This document shows positions 18,901-26,759 of a stretch of 64,000 nucleotides of DNA, piece by piece (positions within the stretch are counted from its first letter, which is position 1; every line of letters starts with the position of its first letter). A model generated the notes under the pieces. That model was not told where the DNA came from. It saw only the letters and a list, made by a program, of their open reading frames with translations, and ran no database searches. The stretch comes from Pseudomonas sp. M30-35 (lineage in GTDB: Bacteria; Pseudomonadota; Gammaproteobacteria; Pseudomonadales; Pseudomonadaceae): contig NZ_CP020892.1 of assembly GCF_002163625.1 (NCBI RefSeq), forward strand, positions 3,100,001 to 3,164,000, written 5' to 3'. Position numbers and translations under genes: made by a program.

Positions 18901-20770
18901 CGAGGCCTTCGGCATAGGTGAAGGCGAAGTCGTGGATCCAATATTCCTTACCATCGCTGCGGAACATGCGATACGGGAACTCACCCAGCACCCGCAGGCC
19001 GAGGTTTTCCAGAATCGGCAGCACATCGGACAACGGCAACGGCGTATCAGCATGGTAAAGCTTGCAGTGCAGCAGGTTGTCGCCTTGAGCCAATGGCTGA
19101 TAGAAACTCATGACCAATGGACGCTCATCGCTCAGGCTGAGCAGGTGCTGCATATCGACGACTGCCGAATGTGGCGCAAAACGCTCGCGATAACCGGCCG
19201 GGAAACCTTTGGGGAATTCAGCCAGCACGTTGGTGCCATGCGCTTCGCCTAAGCTTTCAATCATCAAGCTGGCGTAATCGTCTTTCCATGAACGGCAGGC
19301 TTGAATCACTTCTTGCTCAAGACGAACCGGGTCGATGGTCGACTTGTTCTTCGGATCGACCCGCAAAATAAACTGCACACGGGCCAGTACTGACTCAGAG
19401 AAGAAAGTCCAGAACTCGCAGTCAGTTGCGTTCAGGCGCTCCATCAGCACCTGCTGAATCTTCACTCGAGTTTCAGTCGAGTAAACATCACGCGGTACAT
19501 ACGCCAGGCAATAACAGAAACGGCCATAAGGATCGCGGCGTAAGAATACGCGGATCTTGTTGCGCTCTTGGATCTGCACGATCGACATCGCCGTAGAGAA
19601 CAGCTCATCGACTGGGGTCTGGAACAGATCATCGCGCGGCAGCACTTCCAGAACTTGCGCCAGTTCTTTGCCCAAGTGAGCCTTGCTGTCGAAGCCCGAG
19701 CGTTGCTCGATTTCGGTGATTTTGCGGCGGATATAGGGGATTTCCCACACGCTCTCGGAGTAGACCGAAGAGGTGTACAACCCCATGAAACGGTACTCTT
19801 TAGCCACCTTGCCTTTGCTATCAAGCTCGCGAATAGAGACAAAATCTGGGTACGCAGGACGGTGAACGCGGCTTGGCACGGCAGCTTTGGCAAACGACAG
19901 CAGCTTAGGCTCGCGCAGGTAACTTACGGCCTCTTCTTCAATATGCAGTTCCTGGCTCTTCAGGCCGGTACGCAGGCCCTTGGACAGACCCAGCAGAGAC
20001 TTCTCGTCATACACAATCTGACCGCCACCCGGAACATCGGCAACGGTAAACTCTTCATAGCCGAGAAACGTGAAGTTATCGTCGAGCAACCAGCTCATGA
20101 ATACTTTAATTTCTTCAAGCTCTGCAGGCTCAACCTTGAGCTTGGCTTTGCTCAACCAACCCAGCAACTCTTGCGCTTTAGCTTTCATCGGCAAGAAGTC
20201 ATCAACGCTGGCGCGTACTTCAGCAAATACTTCGTGCAGCGACTTAGCCAACGCTTGCATTTCTGCGTTATTAGCGCAGCGATCAATCTCAAGGAACATC
20301 AAGGCTTCTTGAGTGACATCCGAACCGGTCGTGCCCTTCGGCAGGATTTCCAGCAGCTCGCCTTTCTTGTTGCGGCGAACATTAAACACGCTGTTCTGCA
20401 GGGTATGGATGTTGTAACCACGACGGTTAAACTCCATACGCACTGAGTCGACCAGGAACGGAGTGTCAGCATGCAGAATTTCCACGGCAGTGTGGGTTGA
20501 TTGCCAGCCGTGCTTTTCGTAATCGGGGTTGAATACGCGAACCTGCGGCTCGCTGCGGTCAAAACGTTCAAGCAATCGCCAGGAAGACAATGTACAGCCA
20601 ACCAGGTCAGACAATCGACGCTGGATCAGCTCATCGAGTGCGATAATTCCGAAAAATTGCTCAGCGAACAGGGCCATTTGTGGTAGCCCCTGTTCACCAA
20701 CGTGCTGAGCCAACGCCGCTTGCAGTTGATGCTGAAAGTCGGCTTTGCTGGCCGCCGTAAAGAACGCCAT
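15920..20770 (-). CDS. gdhB: NAD-specific glutamate dehydrogenase, 180-kDa class
   Basis: A 1616-residue enzyme of the large NAD-GDH class that deaminates glutamate to 2-oxoglutarate and ammonia, feeding arginine and glutamate carbon into the TCA cycle. The N-terminal half contains ACT-like regulatory regions. The catalytic domain (about residues 720-1230) holds the GAKGGFVPR substrate-lysine segment and a Rossmann region. The C-terminal third is the helical extension of this class. Length is close to the P. aeruginosa enzyme, known to be arginine-activated. The gene is monocistronic, with a terminator 3' and an inverted repeat about 60 bases upstream of its start. Confidence 0.95.
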   Translation of the reverse strand: MAFFTAASKADFQHQLQAALAQHVGEQGLPQMALFAEQFFGIIALDELIQRRLSDLVGCTLSSWRLLERFDRSEPQVRVFNPDYEKHGWQSTHTAVEILHADTPFLVDSVRMEFNRRGYNIHTLQNSVFNVRRNKKGELLEILPKGTTGSDVTQEALMFLEIDRCANNAEMQALAKSLHEVFAEVRASVDDFLPMKAKAQELLGWLSKAKLKVEPAELEEIKVFMSWLLDDNFTFLGYEEFTVADVPGGGQIVYDEKSLLGLSKGLRTGLKSQELHIEEEAVSYLREPKLLSFAKAAVPSRVHRPAYPDFVSIRELDSKGKVAKEYRFMGLYTSSVYSESVWEIPYIRRKITEIEQRSGFDSKAHLGKELAQVLEVLPRDDLFQTPVDELFSTAMSIVQIQERNKIRVFLRRDPYGRFCYCLAYVPRDVYSTETRVKIQQVLMERLNATDCEFWTFFSESVLARVQFILRVDPKNKSTIDPVRLEQEVIQACRSWKDDYASLMIESLGEAHGTNVLAEFPKGFPAGYRERFAPHSAVVDMQHLLSLSDERPLVMSFYQPLAQGDNLLHCKLYHADTPLPLSDVLPILENLGLRVLGEFPYRMFRSDGKEYWIHDFAFTYAEGLAVDIQQLNDTLQDAFVNIVSGNAENDAFNRLVLTAAMPWRDVALLRAYARYQKQIRLGFSLSYVAATLVNHADIAKELVRLFKTRFYLARKLTTEDLEEKQQKLEQAIIGALDNVAVLNEDRILRRYLDLIKATLRTNFYQTDANGQYKSYFSFKLNPRAVPEIPKPVPMFEVFVYSPRVEGVHLRGGKVARGGLRWSDREEDYRTEVLGLVKAQQVKNAVIVPVGAKGGFVPRRLPLHGTRDDIQAEGIACYRIFISGLLDITDNLKDGEVVPPLNVVRHDEDDPYLVVAADKGTATFSDIANGIAAEYDFWLGDAFASGGSAGYDHKGMGITAKGAWVSVQRHFSERGINVQTDPTTVIGIGDMAGDVFGNGMLLSDKLQVVAAFNHLHIFIDPNPDTAKSFIERRRMFDLPRSSWADYDTSLISPGGGIFMRSAKSIDISPEMKERFDINADKLAPTELLNALLKAPVDLIWNGGIGTYVKSSKESHADVGDKANDVLRVDGRELRARVVGEGGNLGMTQLGRVEYGLHGGSSNTDFIDNAGGVDCSDHEVNIKILLNETVTAGDMTGKQRNKLLAEMTDAVGALVLGNNYKQTQALSVAARRARENVGEYKRLMLVLEAAGKLDRALEFLPSDDELNERTANGLGLTRPELSVLISYSKIDLKESLLLSQVPDDEYLAREMESAFPALLADKFGESMRRHRLKREIVSTQIANDLVNHMGITFVQRLKDSTGMSSANVAGAYVIVRDVFHLPRWWKQIEALDHKVPAELQLQMMDELMRLGRRATRWFLRSRRNDLDAARDVAHFAPRVEALALSLDDLLEGPAREQWLARFQSYVEAGVPEELARVVAGTSQLYTLLPIIEASDVTGQEPARVAEAYFAIGDSLELSWYLQQINSLPVETNWQGLAREAFRDDLDWQQRAITVSVLQMTNAPAEIEARVQVWVEEHRRMVERWKFMLAELRAATTTDYAMYAVANRELMDLAQTSSTN

Positions 20771-21512
20771 GGCTTGTATGCTCCGTTTGGCTTGTAAAAT
20801 GACTAAGGCAGTGTCAGTAAGGTTTAGTGCCCTAACGTAGTAACGTTAGTCTACGAAGTGACTGTTGCATTACGGTGGCACCCCTTTATCTGGCGACCGT
20901 CGAGACTCGCGGGTCACATTTTCCGGACCAGCTTACCGATGGACCACCGCAAAGCGCTTGCCACGCTGCGACATTTTCTTTCACTAAGCATGCGTGTTTT
21001 CCCATACAACGGTTACCAACAGCCCTCTGCGCCCACAATTGCCCCTTTCTACGCAGATTTCACAAACGGATTGCTATTGTCAGAATAGACGCAGAGCTGG
21101 CTTTAACCTTGTTACTGAATGTGGACCGCCCTTGAAACCGTGTCGAGTGGCAAACAGGGTCGAGTGGCTTGGCGCTGATGCGGCGAAATGTCACTACACG
21201 CAAACCTGTGGAGCGAGTAAACCTTTTAGCCGCAGTCGACGGTTAGCTGTCTTTTCTGCACCTGAGACTTTTTTGCCTTGTGCCGCCATAAGCAGCGGAT
21301 AAACAAAACTTACTTCCGGTTTCGAGGCGAATCGCTCAAAATCAGCCGCTGCCGCCGAGCGCTCTTATGCGATTATGTGTCGACTGCTTCGATTGTTTCG
21401 AATTCAGAATGGGTCGCACTACTAGCGGCTTTTACCAAATTGTTCTGCCCCCGCACTTGCGCGGGCCGATTTGAGCAAGCTGTAACACCTCAATTGGTAC
21501 AGGATTGGTATT
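20771..21512. other. Long divergent intergenic region between gdhB and moxR
   Basis: No credible gene is found in these 742 bases. Several short open frames have no family features and no ribosome binding sites. The region holds an inverted repeat CTAACG/CGTTAG (20832-20849) close to gdhB and a GC-rich hairpin CCCGC/GCGGG (21450-21465) in the probable moxR leader. A small RNA cannot be excluded. Confidence 0.5.
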
Positions 21513-22499
21513 TTGGAAAGCACAGAAACCCCGAAAGGCCCGAATCACCGAGCTGCATTGAATGAACTGCGGCAGTTTCTTTCCAGCCAGATCCTGGGCC
21601 AGGAAAAACTCGTCGAGCGACTGCTAATTGCCCTCCTCGCCGATGGCCACATGCTGGTTGAAGGCGCGCCCGGTCTGGCCAAGACCAAAGCGATCAAAGA
21701 GCTAGCCGAAGGCATCGAAGCAGAGTTCCATCGCATACAGTTCACCCCGGACCTACTCCCTGCCGACATCACCGGTACCGAAATTTATCGCCCGGAAACC
21801 GGTAGCTTTGTATTCCAGCAAGGGCCGATCTTCCACAACCTGGTACTGGCAGACGAAATTAACCGGGCACCAGCCAAGGTTCAGTCAGCCTTGCTTGAGG
21901 CAATGGCTGAGCGACAGGTCAGCGTTGGCCGCAGCACCTATGACTTATCACCGCTGTTCTTGGTGATGGCCACGCAGAACCCGATTGAGCAAGAAGGCAC
22001 TTATCCACTGCCAGAAGCCCAGCTTGACCGGTTTCTGATGCACGTAAAGATTGGTTTCCCGGATGCCGCTGTTGAGCGCAAGATTCTCCAGCAAGCCCGT
22101 GGCGAAGCACTCAACGGCGAGTCCAAGCCAGAGCATCGCGTGAGCCAGCAAGCTATTTTTGCCGCCCGCACCGAGATTCTCGGCCTGTACATGGCCGAAG
22201 CAGTAGAAGAATACCTGGTGCAGTTGGTTATGGCCTCACGCACGCCCGCCAAATTCGACGCGGAGCTGGCTGAGTGGATTGCCTACGGCGCCAGCCCGCG
22301 CGGCACTATTTCACTTGATCGCTGTGCCCGTGCCCATGCATGGCTTGCCGGTCGCGACTTTGTCAGTCCAGAAGATGTACAGGCCGTGCTGTTTGACGTG
22401 CTGCGCCATCGCATCATCCTGTCGTTTGAGGCCGAGGCCAGTGGCATTGATCAGGATCGCGTCATCCAACGTATTCTCGACGTAGTGGCTGTCGCCTGA
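21513..22499 (+). CDS. MoxR family AAA+ ATPase
   Basis: A 328-residue AAA+ ATPase. Walker A is GAPGLAKTK (about residues 46-54), Walker B LADEIN, and the sensor region contains ATQNP. MoxR proteins are thought to act as chaperones that activate or assemble metal-binding VWA-domain partners. The start is TTG at 21513 with AGGA upstream. It is the first gene of a six-gene operon: DUF58 begins 4 bases after its stop, and later genes overlap. The whole set matches the bat-type MoxR-VWA cluster found across bacteria. The client in this organism is not known. Confidence 0.9.
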   Translation: MESTETPKGPNHRAALNELRQFLSSQILGQEKLVERLLIALLADGHMLVEGAPGLAKTKAIKELAEGIEAEFHRIQFTPDLLPADITGTEIYRPETGSFVFQQGPIFHNLVLADEINRAPAKVQSALLEAMAERQVSVGRSTYDLSPLFLVMATQNPIEQEGTYPLPEAQLDRFLMHVKIGFPDAAVERKILQQARGEALNGESKPEHRVSQQAIFAARTEILGLYMAEAVEEYLVQLVMASRTPAKFDAELAEWIAYGASPRGTISLDRCARAHAWLAGRDFVSPEDVQAVLFDVLRHRIILSFEAEASGIDQDRVIQRILDVVAVA

Positions 22500-22503
22500 C
22501 CCT

Positions 22504-23445
22504 ATGCACGAACTCCCGAGCCAGCCCGGCATTCGCGTTAATCTCGCCGAACTGATCGAGATGCGTCATCGCGTGCGAGAAATCCAGCTGTTCTCTTCGG
22601 CATCCAGGCGTAGCCCGCTCATTGGTTTGCATCATTCAAAGCTGCGTGGTCGCGGTGTGGATTTCGACCAGGTACGGGTTTACCAGCCTGGCGATGATGT
22701 ACGCACGATTGACTGGCGAGTAACAGCGCGTACTCAGGAACCGCACACCAAGCTGTTCCATGAAGAACGCGAACGACCGATCTACATTCTGGTCGAGCAG
22801 AGCCAACGCTTGTTTTTCAGCTCCAGGCTGATATTCAAATCGGTGCTGGCCGCACAAGTTGCCAGTTTGATTGGTTGGGCAGCGCTGGATCACAACGACC
22901 GAGTTGGCGGCTTGGTATTTGGTAACAACGAGCACCACGAAATCAAACCACGACGTAGTAAACAAAGCCTGCTGCAATTACTCAGTCGTCTGGTCCGCGC
23001 CAATCAAGCCCTGCCCGGCGATATACAAAGCAACCGCGATTCCTTTGGCCTGGCTTTGCGCCGCGCGCGTGAAGTGCTGCGCCCGGGCAGTTTGGTGGCG
23101 GTGATCTGCGATGAACGTACCTTGAACGACGCCAGCGAGCAGCAACTTAGCCTCCTCGCCCGCCACTCCGAAATTCTACTGCTACCGATTTCAGATCCAC
23201 TTGACCAACAGTTGCCTGACGTTGGCCGGCTGCGTTTCGCCCAACACGGCGCACAACTGGAACTGGACAGCCACAACAGCGAACTGCGTAACGCCTACCA
23301 ATCTCAAAGTGAATCGCGAGCAGCGCGCTGGCAGCGGCTCTCGCAAAAGTTGGGCGTACCCTTGCTGCCACTCAACACCGAACGCGAGATGATTGACCAG
23401 CTACGTGACCATCTAAACGGCCAACGCAGCAGGAAGCAGCCATGA
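22504..23445 (+). CDS. DUF58 domain protein
   Basis: A 313-residue protein of the DUF58 family, found next to MoxR ATPases. It has the family signature GRGVDFDQVRVYQPGDDVRTIDWR (about 49-72), read here as GVDFDQVR followed by YQPGDDVR, then a VWA-like fold with the degenerate site ILVEQSQ in place of the metal motif. No membrane segment is seen. It lies 4 bases downstream of moxR and overlaps the DUF4381 gene by 4 bases (ATGA). It probably works as an adaptor or substrate in the MoxR-VWA complex. Confidence 0.88.
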   Translation: MHELPSQPGIRVNLAELIEMRHRVREIQLFSSASRRSPLIGLHHSKLRGRGVDFDQVRVYQPGDDVRTIDWRVTARTQEPHTKLFHEERERPIYILVEQSQRLFFSSRLIFKSVLAAQVASLIGWAALDHNDRVGGLVFGNNEHHEIKPRRSKQSLLQLLSRLVRANQALPGDIQSNRDSFGLALRRAREVLRPGSLVAVICDERTLNDASEQQLSLLARHSEILLLPISDPLDQQLPDVGRLRFAQHGAQLELDSHNSELRNAYQSQSESRAARWQRLSQKLGVPLLPLNTEREMIDQLRDHLNGQRSRKQP

Positions 23446-23936
23446 ATCCGCTCGACCAACTTGAACCTTTAATAGCCCCCCCAGCAATCAGTTGGTGGCC
23501 GCCCGCACCGGGTTGGTGGTTGCTGCTAGTGGTCTTGTTGGCGGCGGTAGCCTGGAGCATACGTGCGTATAAACGCCGCCCACGCAAGCTTAAAAAGGTC
23601 GACACAGACCCGTCGTTGGACTCCGCCCGTCTCGCTGCGCTGGCTGAACTCAATCAACTGCAAAAACCTTATTACGGCGTGGCAGCCGGACCTTGGCTGC
23701 AGCAGCTCAACGCACTGCTCAAACGCCTGTGTCGCCAGCGCTACCCCGACAGCAACAGCCATGTCCTGAATGGTCGTGCCTGGCTGGCATTCCTCGATAA
23801 CCGCTGCCCAGCCGCAGGACTCACGCGCTGGATGGTTTTAGTCGAGGGCAACTACAAGCCGAACTGCATGCTCGACGATAAAGCTATTGACGGCCTCAAC
23901 AGCGCTGTTGAAACCTGGATTCGTAAACATGTTTGA
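23442..23936 (+). CDS. DUF4381 membrane protein
   Basis: A 164-residue protein with a Pro/Trp-rich N-terminus, one membrane helix (about residues 25-43, WWLLLVVLLAAVAW) followed by a basic KRRPRKLKK stop-transfer segment, and a cytoplasmic helical domain. This is the DUF4381 family, which is almost always found between DUF58 and VWA genes in MoxR operons. It starts inside the DUF58 stop codon and its end overlaps the next start by 8 bases. Its role is unknown. A membrane-anchored subunit of the VWA complex is inferred. Confidence 0.85.
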   Translation: MNPLDQLEPLIAPPAISWWPPAPGWWLLLVVLLAAVAWSIRAYKRRPRKLKKVDTDPSLDSARLAALAELNQLQKPYYGVAAGPWLQQLNALLKRLCRQRYPDSNSHVLNGRAWLAFLDNRCPAAGLTRWMVLVEGNYKPNCMLDDKAIDGLNSAVETWIRKHV

Positions 23937-24960
23937 GTTCACCTGGACCTGGATTTTCTTGCTGGCACCGTTGCCGTGGCTGCTACGGGCGGTATTACCG
24001 GTTGCAGACAGCGGCGAAGCAGCGCTGAACGTCAGCTATCTAAGCGAACTTGAAGGCCTTAGCGGCCGTAAGGCTCGGGCCAACTTGTCTAAGTGGCGCC
24101 AGCAAGCCCCATTTGCCTTGCTATGGATTTGTCTGCTCTGCGCAGCCGCGCGCCCCGAATGGGTGGGTGAACCACTGCCATTGCCCGCCAGTGGGCGCGA
24201 TCTCCTGGTTGCCGTGGATATTTCCGGCTCGATGGAATATGCCGACATGCAGATGGACGGCAATGACGTTAGCCGCCTGACACTGGTCAAACATTTAATG
24301 GGCGAGTTTGTTGACGGCCGAGTTGGCGATCGCGTGGGCCTGATCCTGTTCGGCACCCAGGCTTACCTGCAGGCCCCGCTGACCTTTGACCGACACACCG
24401 TTCATACCTGGCTTGATGAAGCAGTGATCGGCATTGCCGGTAAAAATACCGCCATCGGTGATGCCATTGGTCTCGCGGTGAAGCGCCTACGCGATCGCCC
24501 AGCAACCAGCCGTGTATTGGTTCTAGTCACCGACGGTGCCAATACCGGCGGTGAGATTGAACCGGTGCAGGCGGCGCGACTGGCCGCTGAGGCAGGAGTA
24601 ACCATCTACACCATCGGTATTGGCGCAGACCCGCAACAAAGTGGAATCATGGGCATGCTCGGCTTGAATCCAGGATTAGACCTGGATGAACCAACCCTGC
24701 AAAGCATCGCTGACCTAACTGGCGGCGAGTATTTCCGCGCGCGCGACGCTGACGAGTTGCAACGCATAGAAACCACACTCGATAAACTAGAACCGGTGGA
24801 ACAAAAACCAACCTTAGCCCGCCCTGCCAAAGCGCTTTATGCCTGGCCACTGGGCGTGGCCATGCTTCTGAGCCTGCTGCTGGTTATGCGCGAGGTCTGG
24901 CAACAAGTCCACTCGAGCAGTAGCCGCTTGCTGCAGCGCGTGCGCCGGGGGCAGCCATGA
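23929..24960 (+). CDS. VWA-domain membrane protein (BatA-like)
   Basis: A 343-residue protein: two N-terminal membrane helices (about 5-22 and 62-80), a VWA domain (about 90-285) and a C-terminal helix (about 306-325). The metal-ion-dependent adhesion site is intact: Asp97-x-Ser99-x-Ser101 (DISGS) and VTDGANTGG further on. The start at 23929 gives a membrane helix at once and overlaps the DUF4381 stop. A longer frame from 23887 would lie inside DUF4381. This is the metal-binding VWA member of the operon, in contrast to the next gene. Confidence 0.88.
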   Translation: MFEFTWTWIFLLAPLPWLLRAVLPVADSGEAALNVSYLSELEGLSGRKARANLSKWRQQAPFALLWICLLCAAARPEWVGEPLPLPASGRDLLVAVDISGSMEYADMQMDGNDVSRLTLVKHLMGEFVDGRVGDRVGLILFGTQAYLQAPLTFDRHTVHTWLDEAVIGIAGKNTAIGDAIGLAVKRLRDRPATSRVLVLVTDGANTGGEIEPVQAARLAAEAGVTIYTIGIGADPQQSGIMGMLGLNPGLDLDEPTLQSIADLTGGEYFRARDADELQRIETTLDKLEPVEQKPTLARPAKALYAWPLGVAMLLSLLLVMREVWQQVHSSSSRLLQRVRRGQP

Positions 24961-26759
24961 TTGAGTTGCTGCAACAGGCTTGGCCACACTGGCTGCGCCC
25001 CTACTGGTTATTGCTGGCACCCGTGCTAAGTGGCTTGTTGTGGATACTTTGGCGACGCGAGAAACGCGCCGGTAGCTGGCAACAAATTCTACCTCCAGCC
25101 TTCCATGCCGCCTTGCTCAGTGGCGGCGACGGGCGCCGCAGTCGCCTGCCATGGGTGCTACTCGCTTGCGCATGGCTGCTGGCGTTGGTTGCGTTAGTCG
25201 GCCCGAGTTGGCAACAGATTGAACAGAGCAGCTTGAAGCCAGCCGACCCACTGATTGTGATGCTTGAGCTGTCGCCACAGATGCTTGCGGCCGACCTCTC
25301 ACCTGATCGACTCGAGCATGCCAAACGTAAAATCATTGATCTGCTCGAAGCGCGCCGTGATGCGCAGACCGCAATCGTGGTGTACGCCGGCAGCGCACAC
25401 ACTGTAGTGCCGCTGTCAGATGACCTCGCCACCTCGCGCAACCTGCTGGAAGCCCTCAAACCATCGATCATGCCTGAGCCGGGCCACCGCGCCGACTTGG
25501 CGGTGAACAAAGCACTCGATCTGCTCAAGCAAGGCGGACAAGGTAATGGTCGACTGCTGCTGATTACCAGTGGCTTGAGCAGTCAAGAACAGGATGGCAT
25601 TGGTAGCGCCATGCGCGGCTCCGCTAGTCAGTTAAGCATTCTCGCCGTTGGTACCTTACAAGGTGCGCCGATCACCCAGGAAGACGGCAGCTTTCTCAAG
25701 GATGCCAAGGGCGCGATTCTGCTTCCACAGGTCGATAGCCAGGACCTGAGTCGATTTGCTCGGCAAGTCGGCGCAGGTTATCAACTGAGCACCATCAATG
25801 ATAACGACATTGATCGCCTAGGCTTACTCGATGGCCCGAGCCAGATGCGCGACACCGGCAATCAAACCCGCTTGCAAGCCTGGGCGGATCAAGGTCACTG
25901 GCTGCTTTTACCGCTGTTACTGCTTGCCGCTTTTGCCGGTCGGCGTGGCTGGTTAATGTGCCTACCGTTGTTACTGCTGTGCGTCCCGCAGCCTAGCTAT
26001 GCTTTTTCATTCGACGACTTATGGCTGCGCCCAGACCAGCAAGGCCAACAGCTGCTGCAGCAGAACCAACCAGAAGAGGCGGCAAAGCATTTCACTGACC
26101 CACAATGGCAAGCCCAGGCACTGTATCAAGCAGGCAACTACCCCGCCGCTGCCGAACGCTTTGCCAGCAGTGACAATGCTGCCGCACACTACAACCGTGG
26201 TAACGCACTGGCCCGTAGCAATGAGCTGGAAGCCGCAATTGACGCCTACAATCAGGCCCTTGAGTTACAACCTGAGTTGCCCCAGGCACAGAAAAACAAA
26301 GCGCTGATCGAACAAATGCTCAAGCAAAAACAACAGCAGTCAGAGCAAAACGATCAGCAAGATCAACAGAACCAACAGAACCAGAACCAACAGTCTGACG
26401 CGGCGGAGAATTCTAGCCAGCAATCAAACACCCCACCGCAGGACGCTAAGCCGAAGGACGCCGACGCAGAACAACCGTCCGACGCAGAAAAAGCCAAACA
26501 ACAAGCGGCAGATAAAGCGAAAGCTGAACAGGCCAGCGAACAGGCCAAGCAACGGCAAGACGCCGCGGCCAAGGCGGCGGAACAAGCGGCCGACAAAAAG
26601 GCTCAAGGCAAGCAGGCTGATGAATCAATCAGCACAATAGACGCCGAGCGCCGCCAAGAGATGGAGCAATGGTTGCGGCAAATACCCGACGATCCGGGTG
26701 AATTACTGCGCCGCAAATTTTGGTACGAACGGCAACAGCGTCAGGAAACTAAACGATGA
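24957..26759 (+). CDS. VWA/TPR fusion protein (BatB-BatC-like) with degenerate metal site
   Basis: A 600-residue protein overlapping the previous gene by ATGA. Two N-terminal helices (about 14-32, 62-82), a VWA domain (about 97-280), two more helices near 313-350, then TPR-like helices (about 385-460; QALYQAGNYPAA, HYNRGNALARSNELEAAI), a Gln/Asn/Asp-rich low-complexity tract and an Ala/Lys-rich charged helix (about 460-560). The VWA metal motif is changed: Glu104-x-Ser106-x-Gln108 replaces DxSxS, and SGLSS stands where DG is expected. It combines what BatB and BatC do in other bacteria. A scaffold role is inferred. Confidence 0.87.
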   Translation: MIELLQQAWPHWLRPYWLLLAPVLSGLLWILWRREKRAGSWQQILPPAFHAALLSGGDGRRSRLPWVLLACAWLLALVALVGPSWQQIEQSSLKPADPLIVMLELSPQMLAADLSPDRLEHAKRKIIDLLEARRDAQTAIVVYAGSAHTVVPLSDDLATSRNLLEALKPSIMPEPGHRADLAVNKALDLLKQGGQGNGRLLLITSGLSSQEQDGIGSAMRGSASQLSILAVGTLQGAPITQEDGSFLKDAKGAILLPQVDSQDLSRFARQVGAGYQLSTINDNDIDRLGLLDGPSQMRDTGNQTRLQAWADQGHWLLLPLLLLAAFAGRRGWLMCLPLLLLCVPQPSYAFSFDDLWLRPDQQGQQLLQQNQPEEAAKHFTDPQWQAQALYQAGNYPAAAERFASSDNAAAHYNRGNALARSNELEAAIDAYNQALELQPELPQAQKNKALIEQMLKQKQQQSEQNDQQDQQNQQNQNQQSDAAENSSQQSNTPPQDAKPKDADAEQPSDAEKAKQQAADKAKAEQASEQAKQRQDAAAKAAEQAADKKAQGKQADESISTIDAERRQEMEQWLRQIPDDPGELLRRKFWYERQQRQETKR

